From positions 2,954,001 to 3,018,000 of the forward strand of contig CP058647.1 of NCBI GenBank assembly GCA_014323545.1: a DNA stretch of 64,000 nucleotides. The letters are read 5' to 3'. The notes beneath the pieces are model-generated. The model had not been told where the DNA came from, searched no databases, and worked only from the letters and a program-made list of their open reading frames with translations. Of this stretch, positions 55,572-64,000 are shown piece by piece (the first letter of the stretch is position 1; every line of letters starts with the position of its first letter). Position numbers and translations under genes: made by a program. The DNA is from Hyphobacterium sp. CCMP332 (GTDB lineage Bacteria > Bacteroidota > Bacteroidia > Cytophagales > CCMP332).

Positions 55572-56600
55572 TTAAAGAATTGGCATTGGAAGCATTTTTG
55601 GATAGGATTTGATAATTCCCCATTTATAAAACCCAAAACGCAGTGATAAGGTGATCTCATGAGCTCCTCCATTGCTGTTATAAAGGGGCCCTATCCCAAG
55701 GTCATAGCTATATGAAAAACGAAATTCATCCATTTTCAAACCCGCAATAAAAATGATTGCATCCTGATTAAGAATATCTGATCTTTCAAAACTCGGAAGT
55801 GGTATGCCGCGATACCAGACCCCAAAAATCACCGGTTCTGCTATCAAATGCGCGCCAATATCCCATTGATGACTCGGACCTTGCAATTTGTATTGCATCA
55901 TAGGGCTTAAGCTCACTTCTTTCAGACCTTTTTTTACTCTTCCGTTAGCATTGATGAATGCGAATTTATAACCTCCATGAAAAACGAATTTAGCTGGTAA
56001 TTTTGATTCATTGGTAATAAAACTTTGATCGGGATTATTCAAATGGTCGCCGACAACTCCTATCCAAAAATTTTCATGAAATAATACGGCACCACTTCCC
56101 ACACTTGCCATTGTTTTTCTTCCAAAATCTTCAAAATTTTCCGAGCTCGGCCCTGAAACATTTCCGGAAGCATCGAGCTGATCAGCATATATCAGGTCTG
56201 AAAAACCTATACTTCTTACGATTAGCCCTGCTTTGAGTCCGAAGCGGAGGGAATACTTTTGATTTAATTCTACACCGGTTGAAAACATTGTGGAAAATGA
56301 ACTTGACCTTACTATTCCATCTCCAAAATTATCATCATTTATGCTGAGACCAACACCACTATTGGTGTTTTTAATATGATAATCACCGCTGAAATTATAA
56401 GAAATAAATTCGTTTTCCAGCGATGGGTATTGTACTCTGTAGTTTATAAATGCCGAGAAAAACTTCGACGTTCCTATATAAGCAGGGTTTAATTCCATCG
56501 GAATGGCATAATATTGAGATCGTTGCAAATCCTGTGCAAAGGCATTCAAAGAAATTACCAGAATGATGGTTAAACTTCTGCTTATATTTTTAAACAACAT
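55572..56600 (-). CDS. PorP/SprF family type IX secretion-associated outer membrane protein
   Basis: This 342-residue protein has a signal peptide (to about residue 22) and many amphipathic strands ending in the aromatic pattern of outer membrane beta barrels. The opening RSQYYAIPMELNPAYIGTSKFFSAFINYRVQYP is the signature of the PorP/SprF family, which anchors or exports gliding and type IX substrates in Bacteroidota. The partner large adhesin, normally adjacent, is not here, so it is an orphan copy. Confidence 0.9.
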   Translation of the reverse strand: MLFKNISRSLTIILVISLNAFAQDLQRSQYYAIPMELNPAYIGTSKFFSAFINYRVQYPSLENEFISYNFSGDYHIKNTNSGVGLSINDDNFGDGIVRSSSFSTMFSTGVELNQKYSLRFGLKAGLIVRSIGFSDLIYADQLDASGNVSGPSSENFEDFGRKTMASVGSGAVLFHENFWIGVVGDHLNNPDQSFITNESKLPAKFVFHGGYKFAFINANGRVKKGLKEVSLSPMMQYKLQGPSHQWDIGAHLIAEPVIFGVWYRGIPLPSFERSDILNQDAIIFIAGLKMDEFRFSYSYDLGIGPLYNSNGGAHEITLSLRFGFYKWGIIKSYPKMLPMPIL

Positions 56601-56686
56601 TAAATAACAAACGGCTATAATATATCTATATTGAATGAGGCCAAATTTCGGTTTTTTCTTATTATTTGCAGTCTAAAATCAGAACT

Positions 56687-58735
56687 ATGCTTAAATATAT
56701 TTTAATAGGATTAATATGTATTTCATTATTTGCCTGCGAGCAAAAGCAGGAAAATGTAACAGAGGAGCCGGAAATAAAGCTCAATTCATTTGAATACAAG
56801 GCCGATCGCTTTGCTGATATTCAAATACTTAGGTATAAGGTACCCGGATTTGATCAATTGACATTAAAGCAAAAAAAGCTGGTTTATTATTTATCTCAAG
56901 CCGCGTTGAGTGGCAGGGATATTTTTTACGATCAAAATTATAAGCACAATATTAGGTTCAGAAAGACCATTGAAAATATTGTCAAGCATTATAGCCGAGA
57001 CCGCAATTCTGATTTGTTTCAAAGATTTATGATATGGGCCAAAAGAGTATGGTTTAGCAGCGGAATTCATCATCACTATGCTTTCAATAAGTTTAAACCG
57101 GGTTTTACAGCTGAAGAATTTGCCAGGCTCATTGTGGACAGTCAACATCCGGATTTTCCGACAATGCCAGATGAGAATGGTCAAATGTATATTGACAATA
57201 TGTCAAAACTCCTGTTTGAAGATGAGGACAATCTGATAAAAAAGAATCAAGCTGTAAAAGATATGGTATCCGGATCTGCAGTTAATTTTTACGAAAATGT
57301 TACACAAAAGGAAGTTGAAGACTATTATGCTTCAATTTCAAAACCAGGAGAAAAAAGACCGATTGCTTATGGGTTGAATTCAAAAGTTGTCAAAGAAGAG
57401 GGAGAGGTTTTTGAGAAAAAATGGATGATCGGAGGCATGTATTCTGATGCCCTGGAAAAAATGGTATACTGGCTGGATAAAGCTAAGGATGTAGCAGAAA
57501 ATGAAACACAAGCTGAAGGCCTGGAATTACTGATAGAATATTATAAAACCGGAGATTTAAAAACTTGGGATGCATATAATGTTGTTTGGGTAAGTGATAC
57601 CAATTCTGTGGTTGACTATATCCATGGATTTATTGAAGTATATGATGATCCGCTTGGATACAAAGGATCTTATGAATCCGTTGTTGCAATAAAAGATTTT
57701 GAAATGAGTAAAAGGATGGCGGCACTTTCAAAAAATGCACAATATTTTGAAGACAATTCGAGTATCATGGAGGTTCACAAAAAAGATACTGTTAAAGGTG
57801 TTTCTTACAGGGTGATCAATGTTGTAATGGAAGCAGGAAGTGCTGCACCATCAACGCCTATTGGGATCAACTTGCCAAATTCAAATTGGATCAGAAAGGA
57901 GCACGGTTCAAAATCAGTATCTCTGGGAAATATAAAGGAGGCCTATGAACAAATGGGGAGTTCATTGGAGGAATTTGCCTGGGATGAAGCTCAACTAGAA
58001 CGAGGCAAAAAATTTGGTTCCGTCGCAGGTAAAATGCATACTGCCCTACACGAAGTAATAGGTCATGCCAGCGGACAACTTGAAGAGGGTGTTTTGACAC
58101 CCAAAGAAACACTTAAAAACTACACATCTCCTTTAGAGGAGGCAAGAGCGGATTTAGTGGCCTTGTATTTTATAATGGATCAAAAACTTGTTGATCTGGA
58201 TTTAATTCCTTCATTGGAAGTTGGGAAAGCACAATACGATGGCTATTTGAGAAATGGTCTGATGTTGCAGCTGAGAAGAATCGAACCGGGTCAGGAAATT
58301 CAGCAAAGTCATATGAGAAACAGGCAGGCGATATCAAAATGGGTATATGAAAGAGGGGCAGAGGAAAACGTAGTTGAGATTAAATTGAAGGAAGGCAAAT
58401 CATTTGTAGTAATAAATGACTATGAAAAACTTCGCGAATTATTTGGTGAGTTGCTTCGGGAAATTCAAAGAATTAAAAGTCAGGGCGATTATGAGGCCGG
58501 AATGGCTTTTATAGAAAATTATGGCGTGAAAGTAGATGAGAATATGCACGATGAAGTTTTAAGTCGCTATGAAAAATTAAATATGGCACCCTATTCTGGT
58601 TTTATTCAGCCGAGACTTGAAGCTCTTATGGAAGGCGAAGAAATAATCGATGTTAAAATCTCTTATCCGAGCGATTTTGTAGAACAAATGTTGTATTACG
58701 GTGAAGAGTATGCTTTTTTACCTTATTATAACTAG
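56687..58735 (+). CDS. Dipeptidyl-peptidase III family (M49) lipoprotein
   Basis: This 682-residue zinc peptidase is of family M49. The zinc motif HEVIGH is at 455-460 and the second motif EEARAD at 484-489. The start is ATG 56687, giving a lipoprotein signal with lipobox LFA before Cys17; a TTG 21 bases earlier would only lengthen it. M49 enzymes remove dipeptides from short peptides and are mostly cytosolic, so membrane anchoring here is notable and points to use of external peptides. Its TAG stop is shared with the convergent gene in CTAG. Confidence 0.9.
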   Translation: MLKYILIGLICISLFACEQKQENVTEEPEIKLNSFEYKADRFADIQILRYKVPGFDQLTLKQKKLVYYLSQAALSGRDIFYDQNYKHNIRFRKTIENIVKHYSRDRNSDLFQRFMIWAKRVWFSSGIHHHYAFNKFKPGFTAEEFARLIVDSQHPDFPTMPDENGQMYIDNMSKLLFEDEDNLIKKNQAVKDMVSGSAVNFYENVTQKEVEDYYASISKPGEKRPIAYGLNSKVVKEEGEVFEKKWMIGGMYSDALEKMVYWLDKAKDVAENETQAEGLELLIEYYKTGDLKTWDAYNVVWVSDTNSVVDYIHGFIEVYDDPLGYKGSYESVVAIKDFEMSKRMAALSKNAQYFEDNSSIMEVHKKDTVKGVSYRVINVVMEAGSAAPSTPIGINLPNSNWIRKEHGSKSVSLGNIKEAYEQMGSSLEEFAWDEAQLERGKKFGSVAGKMHTALHEVIGHASGQLEEGVLTPKETLKNYTSPLEEARADLVALYFIMDQKLVDLDLIPSLEVGKAQYDGYLRNGLMLQLRRIEPGQEIQQSHMRNRQAISKWVYERGAEENVVEIKLKEGKSFVVINDYEKLRELFGELLREIQRIKSQGDYEAGMAFIENYGVKVDENMHDEVLSRYEKLNMAPYSGFIQPRLEALMEGEEIIDVKISYPSDFVEQMLYYGEEYAFLPYYN

Positions 58736-59199
58736 TTTTTGAGGGAATTTTTTCGAACCTCATCGAGTTTGTCGAAGAGCACACTGGCTTTGTGGGCTAC
58801 AGGGTCTGCTTCTTCTTTCCATATGTACTCAAAATCAGTTGTATCGATACGTATGGTTAAGAAATAGGTCATGTTACCTCTCATATTGCTTTGGAAGTCA
58901 GAATTGATTAAATCCTTACTTAGAACATCAATTGATATTATATCGTCCAGGGGAATTCTATTGATTCGAGATGTGGGATGATTGTTTTCGAGTTTCCATA
59001 GATTAGCATTTTCCATCAAACGATAATAATTATAGGTTCCTGCAAAGCCTCCGCCATAACCAAAATCGATAAATTTAAATCCGGCCTGAAATTGATTATC
59101 TGCTTGGGAGGCAGATTTTCCGCTTTTACAACTTCCTGAAATGAAGACAGTTAAAAGCAATATTAACAGGTAGGAAGAATTGGAGTCATAATTATTCAT
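58732..59199 (-). CDS. Lipoprotein of unknown function
   Basis: This 155-residue lipoprotein has a signal with lipobox SGS before Cys24. The mature part has a glycine- and aromatic-rich stretch (FKFIDFGYGGGFAGTYNYY) and several short strands; no family is recognised. It lies 17 bases downstream of the sensor kinase gene on the same strand and may be expressed with it. It ends within the CTAG shared with the peptidase gene. Confidence 0.72.
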   Translation of the reverse strand: MNNYDSNSSYLLILLLTVFISGSCKSGKSASQADNQFQAGFKFIDFGYGGGFAGTYNYYRLMENANLWKLENNHPTSRINRIPLDDIISIDVLSKDLINSDFQSNMRGNMTYFLTIRIDTTDFEYIWKEEADPVAHKASVLFDKLDEVRKNSLKN

Positions 59200-59216
59200 A
59201 AATCCAAAATAGCTTA

Positions 59217-61292
59217 TTATTTCCCCATATTTGGTATAGAAAAAATAATTTCAGTGCCTTCCTGATAAACAGAATTTATTTCGATAGTACCATCCAGTTT
59301 TTGCACCGTTTGTTTTATTATATGCAAGCCCAAACCTATTCCTCTTGTAGAATGGTCCGCTCTGTAAAACATATCAAATACTTTTGCCAACTGCTCTTTT
59401 TTCATCCCAATGCCATTGTCTTTAACGTGAATTTTTAAATAATCATTTTTACAAATTGCTTTAATTTCGATTATATTTTTTGATTTGTTTTTGTCGCGAT
59501 ATTTAATGCTATTGCTAAATAAATTTCTAAGAATTAGTTTGATTCTTTTAGTATCCAGGTAGAAATCTGCCTTTTGCTCAACTTCAATATTCCATTCAGA
59601 ATCACTAAAACCAGATTCGTTTTCCTGGTTCTCTATAACCTCTTCAATTATTTTTTTAATATTGATTTTGGTTTTTTCCAGCGAGCTACGATGGTTGTAT
59701 ACCATTCCCAGGAGATCATTGGTGATATCATCCAGTCTGTTAAGACTTTTTTGCAAATTGGATTTTAATTCAGTATTAAATTCGGCATTGGATTCATCCT
59801 CAGCAAGGTCTAACAATCCTTTTGCAGTATTTATAGGTGCTTTGAGGTCATGGGATAATCCTTTAATTACCAGATCCATTTCGCTATTTAAGTCAGAGAG
59901 CTCCCTGTTTTGCATAATAATTTTTTCCTCTATTTCTTTTCTTTCGAGTGCTGAAGCTGTTTGGTAAACAATTGTCTCAATAAAATTATGATCTAATTCC
60001 AGATTTACATCTTTTGGAATGATGGCAATATTTCCATGTACAAAAGTGTTTTTAGCAATTCCGATAGCATAGATCTTTTCAAGATTCACTATCCCTTTTA
60101 AGGCTTGTATCAAGGCCTTTCCAATTACACCTTTTAATACAACAGGTATATTGGGTTTATATGAAACAAGTTTTCCGGATGTTTTTGTATCCAATGATTG
60201 TCTATCCGTGGGTCCTGATAATCCTTCGATTGGTTTTCCTAATAAACTACTTATTTTTTTAAGAAGAGTCGAGTAACCTTTGATTTTTATTATTCTCCAT
60301 CTTTTACCCCCATCCTCATACGAAGTATAGGTTACAATTCCACGGCCTCCTATGTATTTATAAATTTCATCAACGCAATGTTCTCTTATTTCATCTTGAG
60401 AACGCAGCTCCATTAAAGTTTGGGCGGATTCGGCCAGAATTCGCATGTTGGATTCACTTCGTTTAATAAAATCTTCGTGAAATTTACGTGATGTAAAATC
60501 TTGCTGCATCCCAATAAAACGCAAAGCCTCACCATTGGCACCTCTGTCTATAACACGCCCTGTATCATAAATCCAAAGCCATTCATTGGATTTGGTTTTG
60601 AGTCGATAAATCGATTCATAAAATTCAGTTTTCCCTTTTATATGATCATCCAGGGTTTGAAGTGCTTTTTTCTTATCATCTTCATGTAATAATCGTTCCC
60701 AAATGGCGGTGTTTTCTTCTAAGTCACCCTTTTTAAAACCAAGCATCTCCCACCAGTTATCATTGTACACGATGACATCCTTTTTTAAATCCCAATCCCA
60801 AATTCCGGACTTGCTGTTTCGGATACTGAGATCTAATCTGGTATTTGCTGCTTTTAATTCCTCACTTGAACGAATTTCTTCGTCAATGTTGATGCTGATT
60901 CCAATCCAGTTTTTAATCTCTCCGGATTCATCAAAAAATGGATTTGCACTAACTTTAAACCACTGGTAATCCCCTGACTTGTTTTTATGTCTTTGTGTAT
61001 TGGTGAATGCTTTTTTATTTGCGGTAGCTTCGTTCCATAATAGCTTAATTGACTCAATTTCAGCCGGATGAACAGTAGAGGCCCATTCTTCATCAGAGAT
61101 TTCAGAATTTTCAATCCCGAGGTATTTTAATCCATAATCATTGCAATACTGCATCTTGCCATATTTATCCGTTATCCAAACAATGTTTGGAAGAGTATTA
61201 GCAAAACTGGTTAGGCTGTTTTCAGGGCCTACGGTATTATTAAATATTGAAGTAAACACCGAACTGTTGATTTCTGATATATTCTTTTGCAA
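59217..61292 (-). CDS. Cytoplasmic PAS-domain sensor histidine kinase
   Basis: This 691-residue soluble kinase starts at TTG 61292; no ATG or GTG precedes it after the in-frame stop. Two PAS domains (about 28-150 and 150-275) are followed by a GAF-like part to about 460. The phosphorylated histidine is His481 in SHDLKAPI, then the ATPase with DNGIGMKKEQ and RGIGLGLHIIKQ. No membrane segment or receiver is present, so a cytosolic signal and a distant response regulator are expected. Confidence 0.87.
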   Translation of the reverse strand: MQKNISEINSSVFTSIFNNTVGPENSLTSFANTLPNIVWITDKYGKMQYCNDYGLKYLGIENSEISDEEWASTVHPAEIESIKLLWNEATANKKAFTNTQRHKNKSGDYQWFKVSANPFFDESGEIKNWIGISINIDEEIRSSEELKAANTRLDLSIRNSKSGIWDWDLKKDVIVYNDNWWEMLGFKKGDLEENTAIWERLLHEDDKKKALQTLDDHIKGKTEFYESIYRLKTKSNEWLWIYDTGRVIDRGANGEALRFIGMQQDFTSRKFHEDFIKRSESNMRILAESAQTLMELRSQDEIREHCVDEIYKYIGGRGIVTYTSYEDGGKRWRIIKIKGYSTLLKKISSLLGKPIEGLSGPTDRQSLDTKTSGKLVSYKPNIPVVLKGVIGKALIQALKGIVNLEKIYAIGIAKNTFVHGNIAIIPKDVNLELDHNFIETIVYQTASALERKEIEEKIIMQNRELSDLNSEMDLVIKGLSHDLKAPINTAKGLLDLAEDESNAEFNTELKSNLQKSLNRLDDITNDLLGMVYNHRSSLEKTKINIKKIIEEVIENQENESGFSDSEWNIEVEQKADFYLDTKRIKLILRNLFSNSIKYRDKNKSKNIIEIKAICKNDYLKIHVKDNGIGMKKEQLAKVFDMFYRADHSTRGIGLGLHIIKQTVQKLDGTIEINSVYQEGTEIIFSIPNMGK

Positions 61293-61396
61293 AAATGATT
61301 TGATTTGGATGATCTAATTACTTTATAAAATTATAGACAATTGGCTTGGGGATAAATCCTAAGACAAATTATCCTTTACACATGTAATATTCTTTC

Positions 61397-61936
61397 TCAA
61401 TCAACACGTTTACCATTCTTGTCTATAAAAAACCAGGAATCACTGAAAGGCACTTTATATTCGCTAAATTCTGACTTCTGGCAATAAAAACTCACTTTAG
61501 CTTTTTGATTTTTAAATGGGAAGGCACATTGAAATTTTGCGGGTATTACTATTTCTCCTTTAAAATTGGAATAACCAATTTTGTCGATGTTTATAAAACG
61601 AAATAAGCCATCTGAAATATAATCAGGGCCGTTATCAATTTTATAGATTTCAAAAAGTGTATCGGTATTATAATTTATCGCATATATCTTGCCATTTTTT
61701 CCTGCAACGGAAACAAAGAATTCCGAAGAATCACTGAAGCAAAAATCAAAGAGTCCCGGTTTGAGAAGTATTTCACCTTTGGCATTTTTATATCCACAAT
61801 TGCCATTATTATCATGAAAAACAGACATTCTGTTTTTCTGCGAATAAATAGGATTAGATAGGAGGCATAAAAAACCAACTGTAAAAATGGGTAGTATAAG
61901 ATTTAATTTTAGTGCCTTTCGTAGCTCAGCATCCAT
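61397..61936 (-). CDS. WG-repeat exported protein
   Basis: This 179-residue protein has an N-terminal signal sequence (about 12-32, ending PIYSQ) and repeats of the WG type (NGNCGYKNAKGEILLKPGLFDFCFSDSSEFF, then KIGYSNFKGEIVIPAKFQCAFPF). Such repeats are common in Bacteroidota and have no known activity. Its start overlaps the end of the VOC gene by 28 bases. Confidence 0.75.
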   Translation of the reverse strand: MDAELRKALKLNLILPIFTVGFLCLLSNPIYSQKNRMSVFHDNNGNCGYKNAKGEILLKPGLFDFCFSDSSEFFVSVAGKNGKIYAINYNTDTLFEIYKIDNGPDYISDGLFRFINIDKIGYSNFKGEIVIPAKFQCAFPFKNQKAKVSFYCQKSEFSEYKVPFSDSWFFIDKNGKRVD

Positions 61937-62316
61937 TTAACTCCAAATTGATCGGTGACCTTTCCAAATCTGGCTCCCCAAAATGTATCCTGAAGTGGCA
62001 TAGTTATATCTCCATTTTCCGCCAAAACGAAAAAATACCTCGTTAATTCTGATTCTGAAATACAATCAATTGATAATTGGATATTGCGATTAAGTTTTGA
62101 TTTTCCGAGTCTCAGATCATCACATCCCATAATCACCGCATTTTCAGTATATAAGGCTGCATGCATGACTTTATTTAGATCCTTTTCATCAACTTTCATT
62201 TCAGGAACCTCATTATAGTCTTTAATTTCAAGTCTGCCACCAAAACATTTTGAATAGAACCCCATCGCCTCTCGGGCATTTCCGTTAAACATGATGTAAG
62301 GATTAAGTGTTTTCAT
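61909..62316 (-). CDS. VOC/PhnB-like family protein
   Basis: This 135-residue protein of the glyoxalase/VOC superfamily is PhnB-like. It opens LNPYIMFNGNAREAMGFYSKCFGG and ends WGARFGKVTDQFGVKWML, the family's second half. Members bind small molecules or metals; the substrate is unknown. It lies 4 bases after the TfoX-domain gene, and the WG-repeat gene follows with an overlap, so three genes form one unit. Confidence 0.86.
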   Translation of the reverse strand: MKTLNPYIMFNGNAREAMGFYSKCFGGRLEIKDYNEVPEMKVDEKDLNKVMHAALYTENAVIMGCDDLRLGKSKLNRNIQLSIDCISESELTRYFFVLAENGDITMPLQDTFWGARFGKVTDQFGVKWMLSYERH

Positions 62317-62320
62317 GCTT

Positions 62321-62659
62321 TTATTTTTTTGATGATTTGGCTTTAGGATTATAAATAAGACATTGATTTATCCAATATTCCAAATCCTGGTCATTGTCAA
62401 TACCTTTTGGCTCTACATAAATATAGCCTTTCATTGGCCTTTTGGTGAAGTCCATTGGTCTTGCCCCATTTTTTTTAACCAGTTTATCATTTTCTTCAGG
62501 ATCAACTCTTGCCATCAGATCATTTTTAATAACACCAATGCACATTTTATCATTGACCATAAAGCAAATTCCACCAAACATCTTTTTTGTTTCGTATTTT
62601 TGATTTTTGGAATCCAAAACTCTTTGGATTCTTTCTGACAAGTATTCGTCGAAAGGCAT
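62321..62659 (-). CDS. TfoX N-terminal-domain protein
   Basis: This 112-residue protein matches the TfoX/Sxy N-terminal domain, with KKMFGGICFMVNDKMCIGV, then LMARVDP and RPMDFTKRPMKGYIYV. Full-length Sxy activates competence genes in Gamma-proteobacteria, but the single-domain form is widespread and of unknown role. The C terminus is basic. It leads the VOC and WG-repeat genes. Confidence 0.86.
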   Translation of the reverse strand: MPFDEYLSERIQRVLDSKNQKYETKKMFGGICFMVNDKMCIGVIKNDLMARVDPEENDKLVKKNGARPMDFTKRPMKGYIYVEPKGIDNDQDLEYWINQCLIYNPKAKSSKK

Positions 62660-62694
62660 TATTTAAATTATTAAATTAAAATAGCAATTAAATG

Positions 62695-63945
62695 TTAAAT
62701 TTCCAGTGCCTGTGCAAGATCGTTTATAATATCCTCATGATGTTCAATGCCAATTGATATTCTTATAAGATTTGGTTTAATTCCAATTTCCAATTGATGT
62801 TCTTTCTCAATTCCCGCATGAGTCATGGTTGCCGGGTGCTCGGCCAGGCTTTCTGTACCTCCTAAACTTACCGCTAATTTTATCATCTTTAATTTATTGA
62901 GTAATTGAAAGGCCTCTTTTTCGCCTCCATATACTTCAAATGATATCATGGCGCCGGGTGCGCTGCATTGTTTTCTCGATAGCTCATAATCGCGGTGATT
63001 TTTATCGATTAAGCCAAGATAATGGACCGCATTTACTTTTTTGTGTTCCTTTAAAAAATGAGCAACTTTTTGGGCATTTTCGCATTGTTTGTCCATCCGT
63101 ATTTTTAGAGTTTCCAAACTTCTGAGTAGGAGCCAGCCTGTATACGGCCCGGCCATATTACCGAGGAATGTTCTCAAGGTTTTTACTCTGCTAATAATAT
63201 CTGCATTGCCAAGTACTGCACCTGCTATTAAATCACTATGTCCTCCAATATACTTAGTGGCTGAATATACAATAGCATCGGCACCCAAATCCAAGGGATG
63301 TTGCCAAATAGGGCCCATATAGGTATTGTCTACGACCACAAGCACTTTTTTATCCTCAGTGCTATATTTTTGAGCCAATTCCACACAAGCCTGAATATCA
63401 ATTATTTCATTGGTTGGATTGGCCGGTGTTTCAATATATACCATTGCCAGGTTTCCTGAATTGCCTGATTTATTCAGCATGTCTTCCAAATTGCTTCTTT
63501 CATCACCATGACGAAATCCCATAACATTGATTTTGTACTCCGGAAGAAAATGATTGATAAAATGATCTGTTCCTCCATAAACGGGATTGCTATGCAAGAG
63601 CAGATCACCGGGTTTTAGAAATTCAAGCATAACCGTTGTAATGGCGGACATACCACTTTCAAATACAGCACAGGATTCTGCTTTATCCCATAAACATAAC
63701 CTGTTTTCAAGAATCTCCAGGTCGGGATTGTTCAACCTGCTATATATTAATCCTAATTTCTCATTGGGCATTTGTTCTCTTAATCCATAGGAGATTTCAA
63801 AAAAGGCTTTACCCTCCTCGGCTGAATTAAATGCAAAAGTGGAAGTTAGAAAAATAGGACATTTGACTGCGCCTTCGGAGAGTTTTGGATCATAACCAAA
63901 ACTCATCATCAGACTCTCGGGATGCATGTTATCGACCTTTTTCAT
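62695..63945 (-). CDS. Cystathionine gamma-synthase/lyase family PLP enzyme
   Basis: This 416-residue Cys/Met metabolism PLP enzyme has the PLP lysine in VYSATKYIGGHSD and the tyrosine and arginine of YSRLNNPD. The second motif SLGGTESLAEHPATMTHAGI is also present. Methionine gamma-lyases have a cysteine where this protein reads NPVYGGTDHF, so a cystathionine synthase or lyase is more likely. It is the first minus-strand gene at the right edge; only 55 bases lie before the window end, with no clear promoter. Confidence 0.87.
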   Translation of the reverse strand: MKKVDNMHPESLMMSFGYDPKLSEGAVKCPIFLTSTFAFNSAEEGKAFFEISYGLREQMPNEKLGLIYSRLNNPDLEILENRLCLWDKAESCAVFESGMSAITTVMLEFLKPGDLLLHSNPVYGGTDHFINHFLPEYKINVMGFRHGDERSNLEDMLNKSGNSGNLAMVYIETPANPTNEIIDIQACVELAQKYSTEDKKVLVVVDNTYMGPIWQHPLDLGADAIVYSATKYIGGHSDLIAGAVLGNADIISRVKTLRTFLGNMAGPYTGWLLLRSLETLKIRMDKQCENAQKVAHFLKEHKKVNAVHYLGLIDKNHRDYELSRKQCSAPGAMISFEVYGGEKEAFQLLNKLKMIKLAVSLGGTESLAEHPATMTHAGIEKEHQLEIGIKPNLIRISIGIEHHEDIINDLAQALEI

Positions 63946-64000
63946 TTCGGTTTATTTTATAACCGAATCTAAGGGTTTAGACCACCTGAATCAATGATAT

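Noticed and set aside
62695-63945. Methionine gamma-lyase
   Set aside because: The cysteine typical of that enzyme is replaced in NPVYGGTDHF, so only the broader family is called.

Overview
The window is AT-rich bacterial chromosome with very tight gene packing. The gene content points to a strictly respiring, Gram-negative member of the Bacteroidota, most likely the Cytophagales (Cyclobacteriaceae/Marivirga-like). The reasons are: an alternative complex III operon joined to an aa3 oxidase operon, a PorP/SprF-type outer-membrane protein, many Cys-anchored lipoproteins, a long-form IspG, DUF6728 and DUF2452 proteins, no obvious Shine-Dalgarno sequences, and promoters of the Bacteroidota type (TTG/TTTG, about 20 bases, TAnnTTTG). 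No rRNA, tRNA, CRISPR array, insertion sequence or prophage is visible. The only RNA gene I can support is the SRP RNA.

Layout. (1) 1-16462, plus strand: a respiratory super-operon with actB (5'-truncated by the window edge), actC, actD, actE, actF, oxidase subunits II and I, ctaA, ctaB, two subunit III-type genes and subunit IV. It continues with a SCO-like protein that has lost its copper ligands, a DUF420 (CtaM-type) protein, a small CxxC membrane protein, and a 1191-residue NtrY-like histidine kinase. (2) 16459-19048, minus: a secreted hypothetical protein behind MlaF/MlaE-type lipid transport genes. (3) 19136-23203, plus: SDR, ispG, DUF6728, MmcQ/YjbR and FNT transporter genes. (4) 23419-32091, plus: a seven-gene run. 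An ATP-grasp enzyme, a 664-residue protein with a predicted Cys-His-Asn active site and a divergent alanine racemase run directly into argB-argD-argC-argJ. (5) 32122-45656: mscS, NUDIX, lipoprotein, TPR, bioY, TerB-like, rhomboid, an XRE regulator overlapping a DinB-type gene, VTT, DUF4097, a TerB-ABC fusion transporter, dacB and small genes. (6) 45653-49353, minus: a periplasmic-binding-fold TPR protein, guaA and an unlisted 51-residue glycine-zipper protein. (7) 49470-52252, plus: SRP RNA, fsa, a small protein, an FtsE-type ATPase and a glycosyltransferase. (8) 52234-63945, mostly minus: glycosyltransferase, TPR, CCA-adding enzyme, PorP/SprF, a sensor kinase, and VOC, TfoX and Cys/Met-metabolism PLP genes. 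A lipoprotein DPP III peptidase gene lies on the plus strand among them.

How it works together. The Act complex would oxidise menaquinol and pass electrons, through its lipoprotein cytochrome c ActE, to the CuA centre of the oxidase. CtaA and CtaB make heme A, and the genes after subunit IV look like assembly factors. In the arg run, ArgB, ArgC, ArgD and ArgJ make ornithine by the acetyl cycle. The three upstream genes have the chemistry of a peptide or amino-acid conjugation pathway (ligase, hydrolase/transferase, racemase) and are the best candidate here for an undescribed system. Four convergent gene pairs share overlapping stop codons inside a 4-base TTAA, TTAG or CTAG, which shows how compact this chromosome is.
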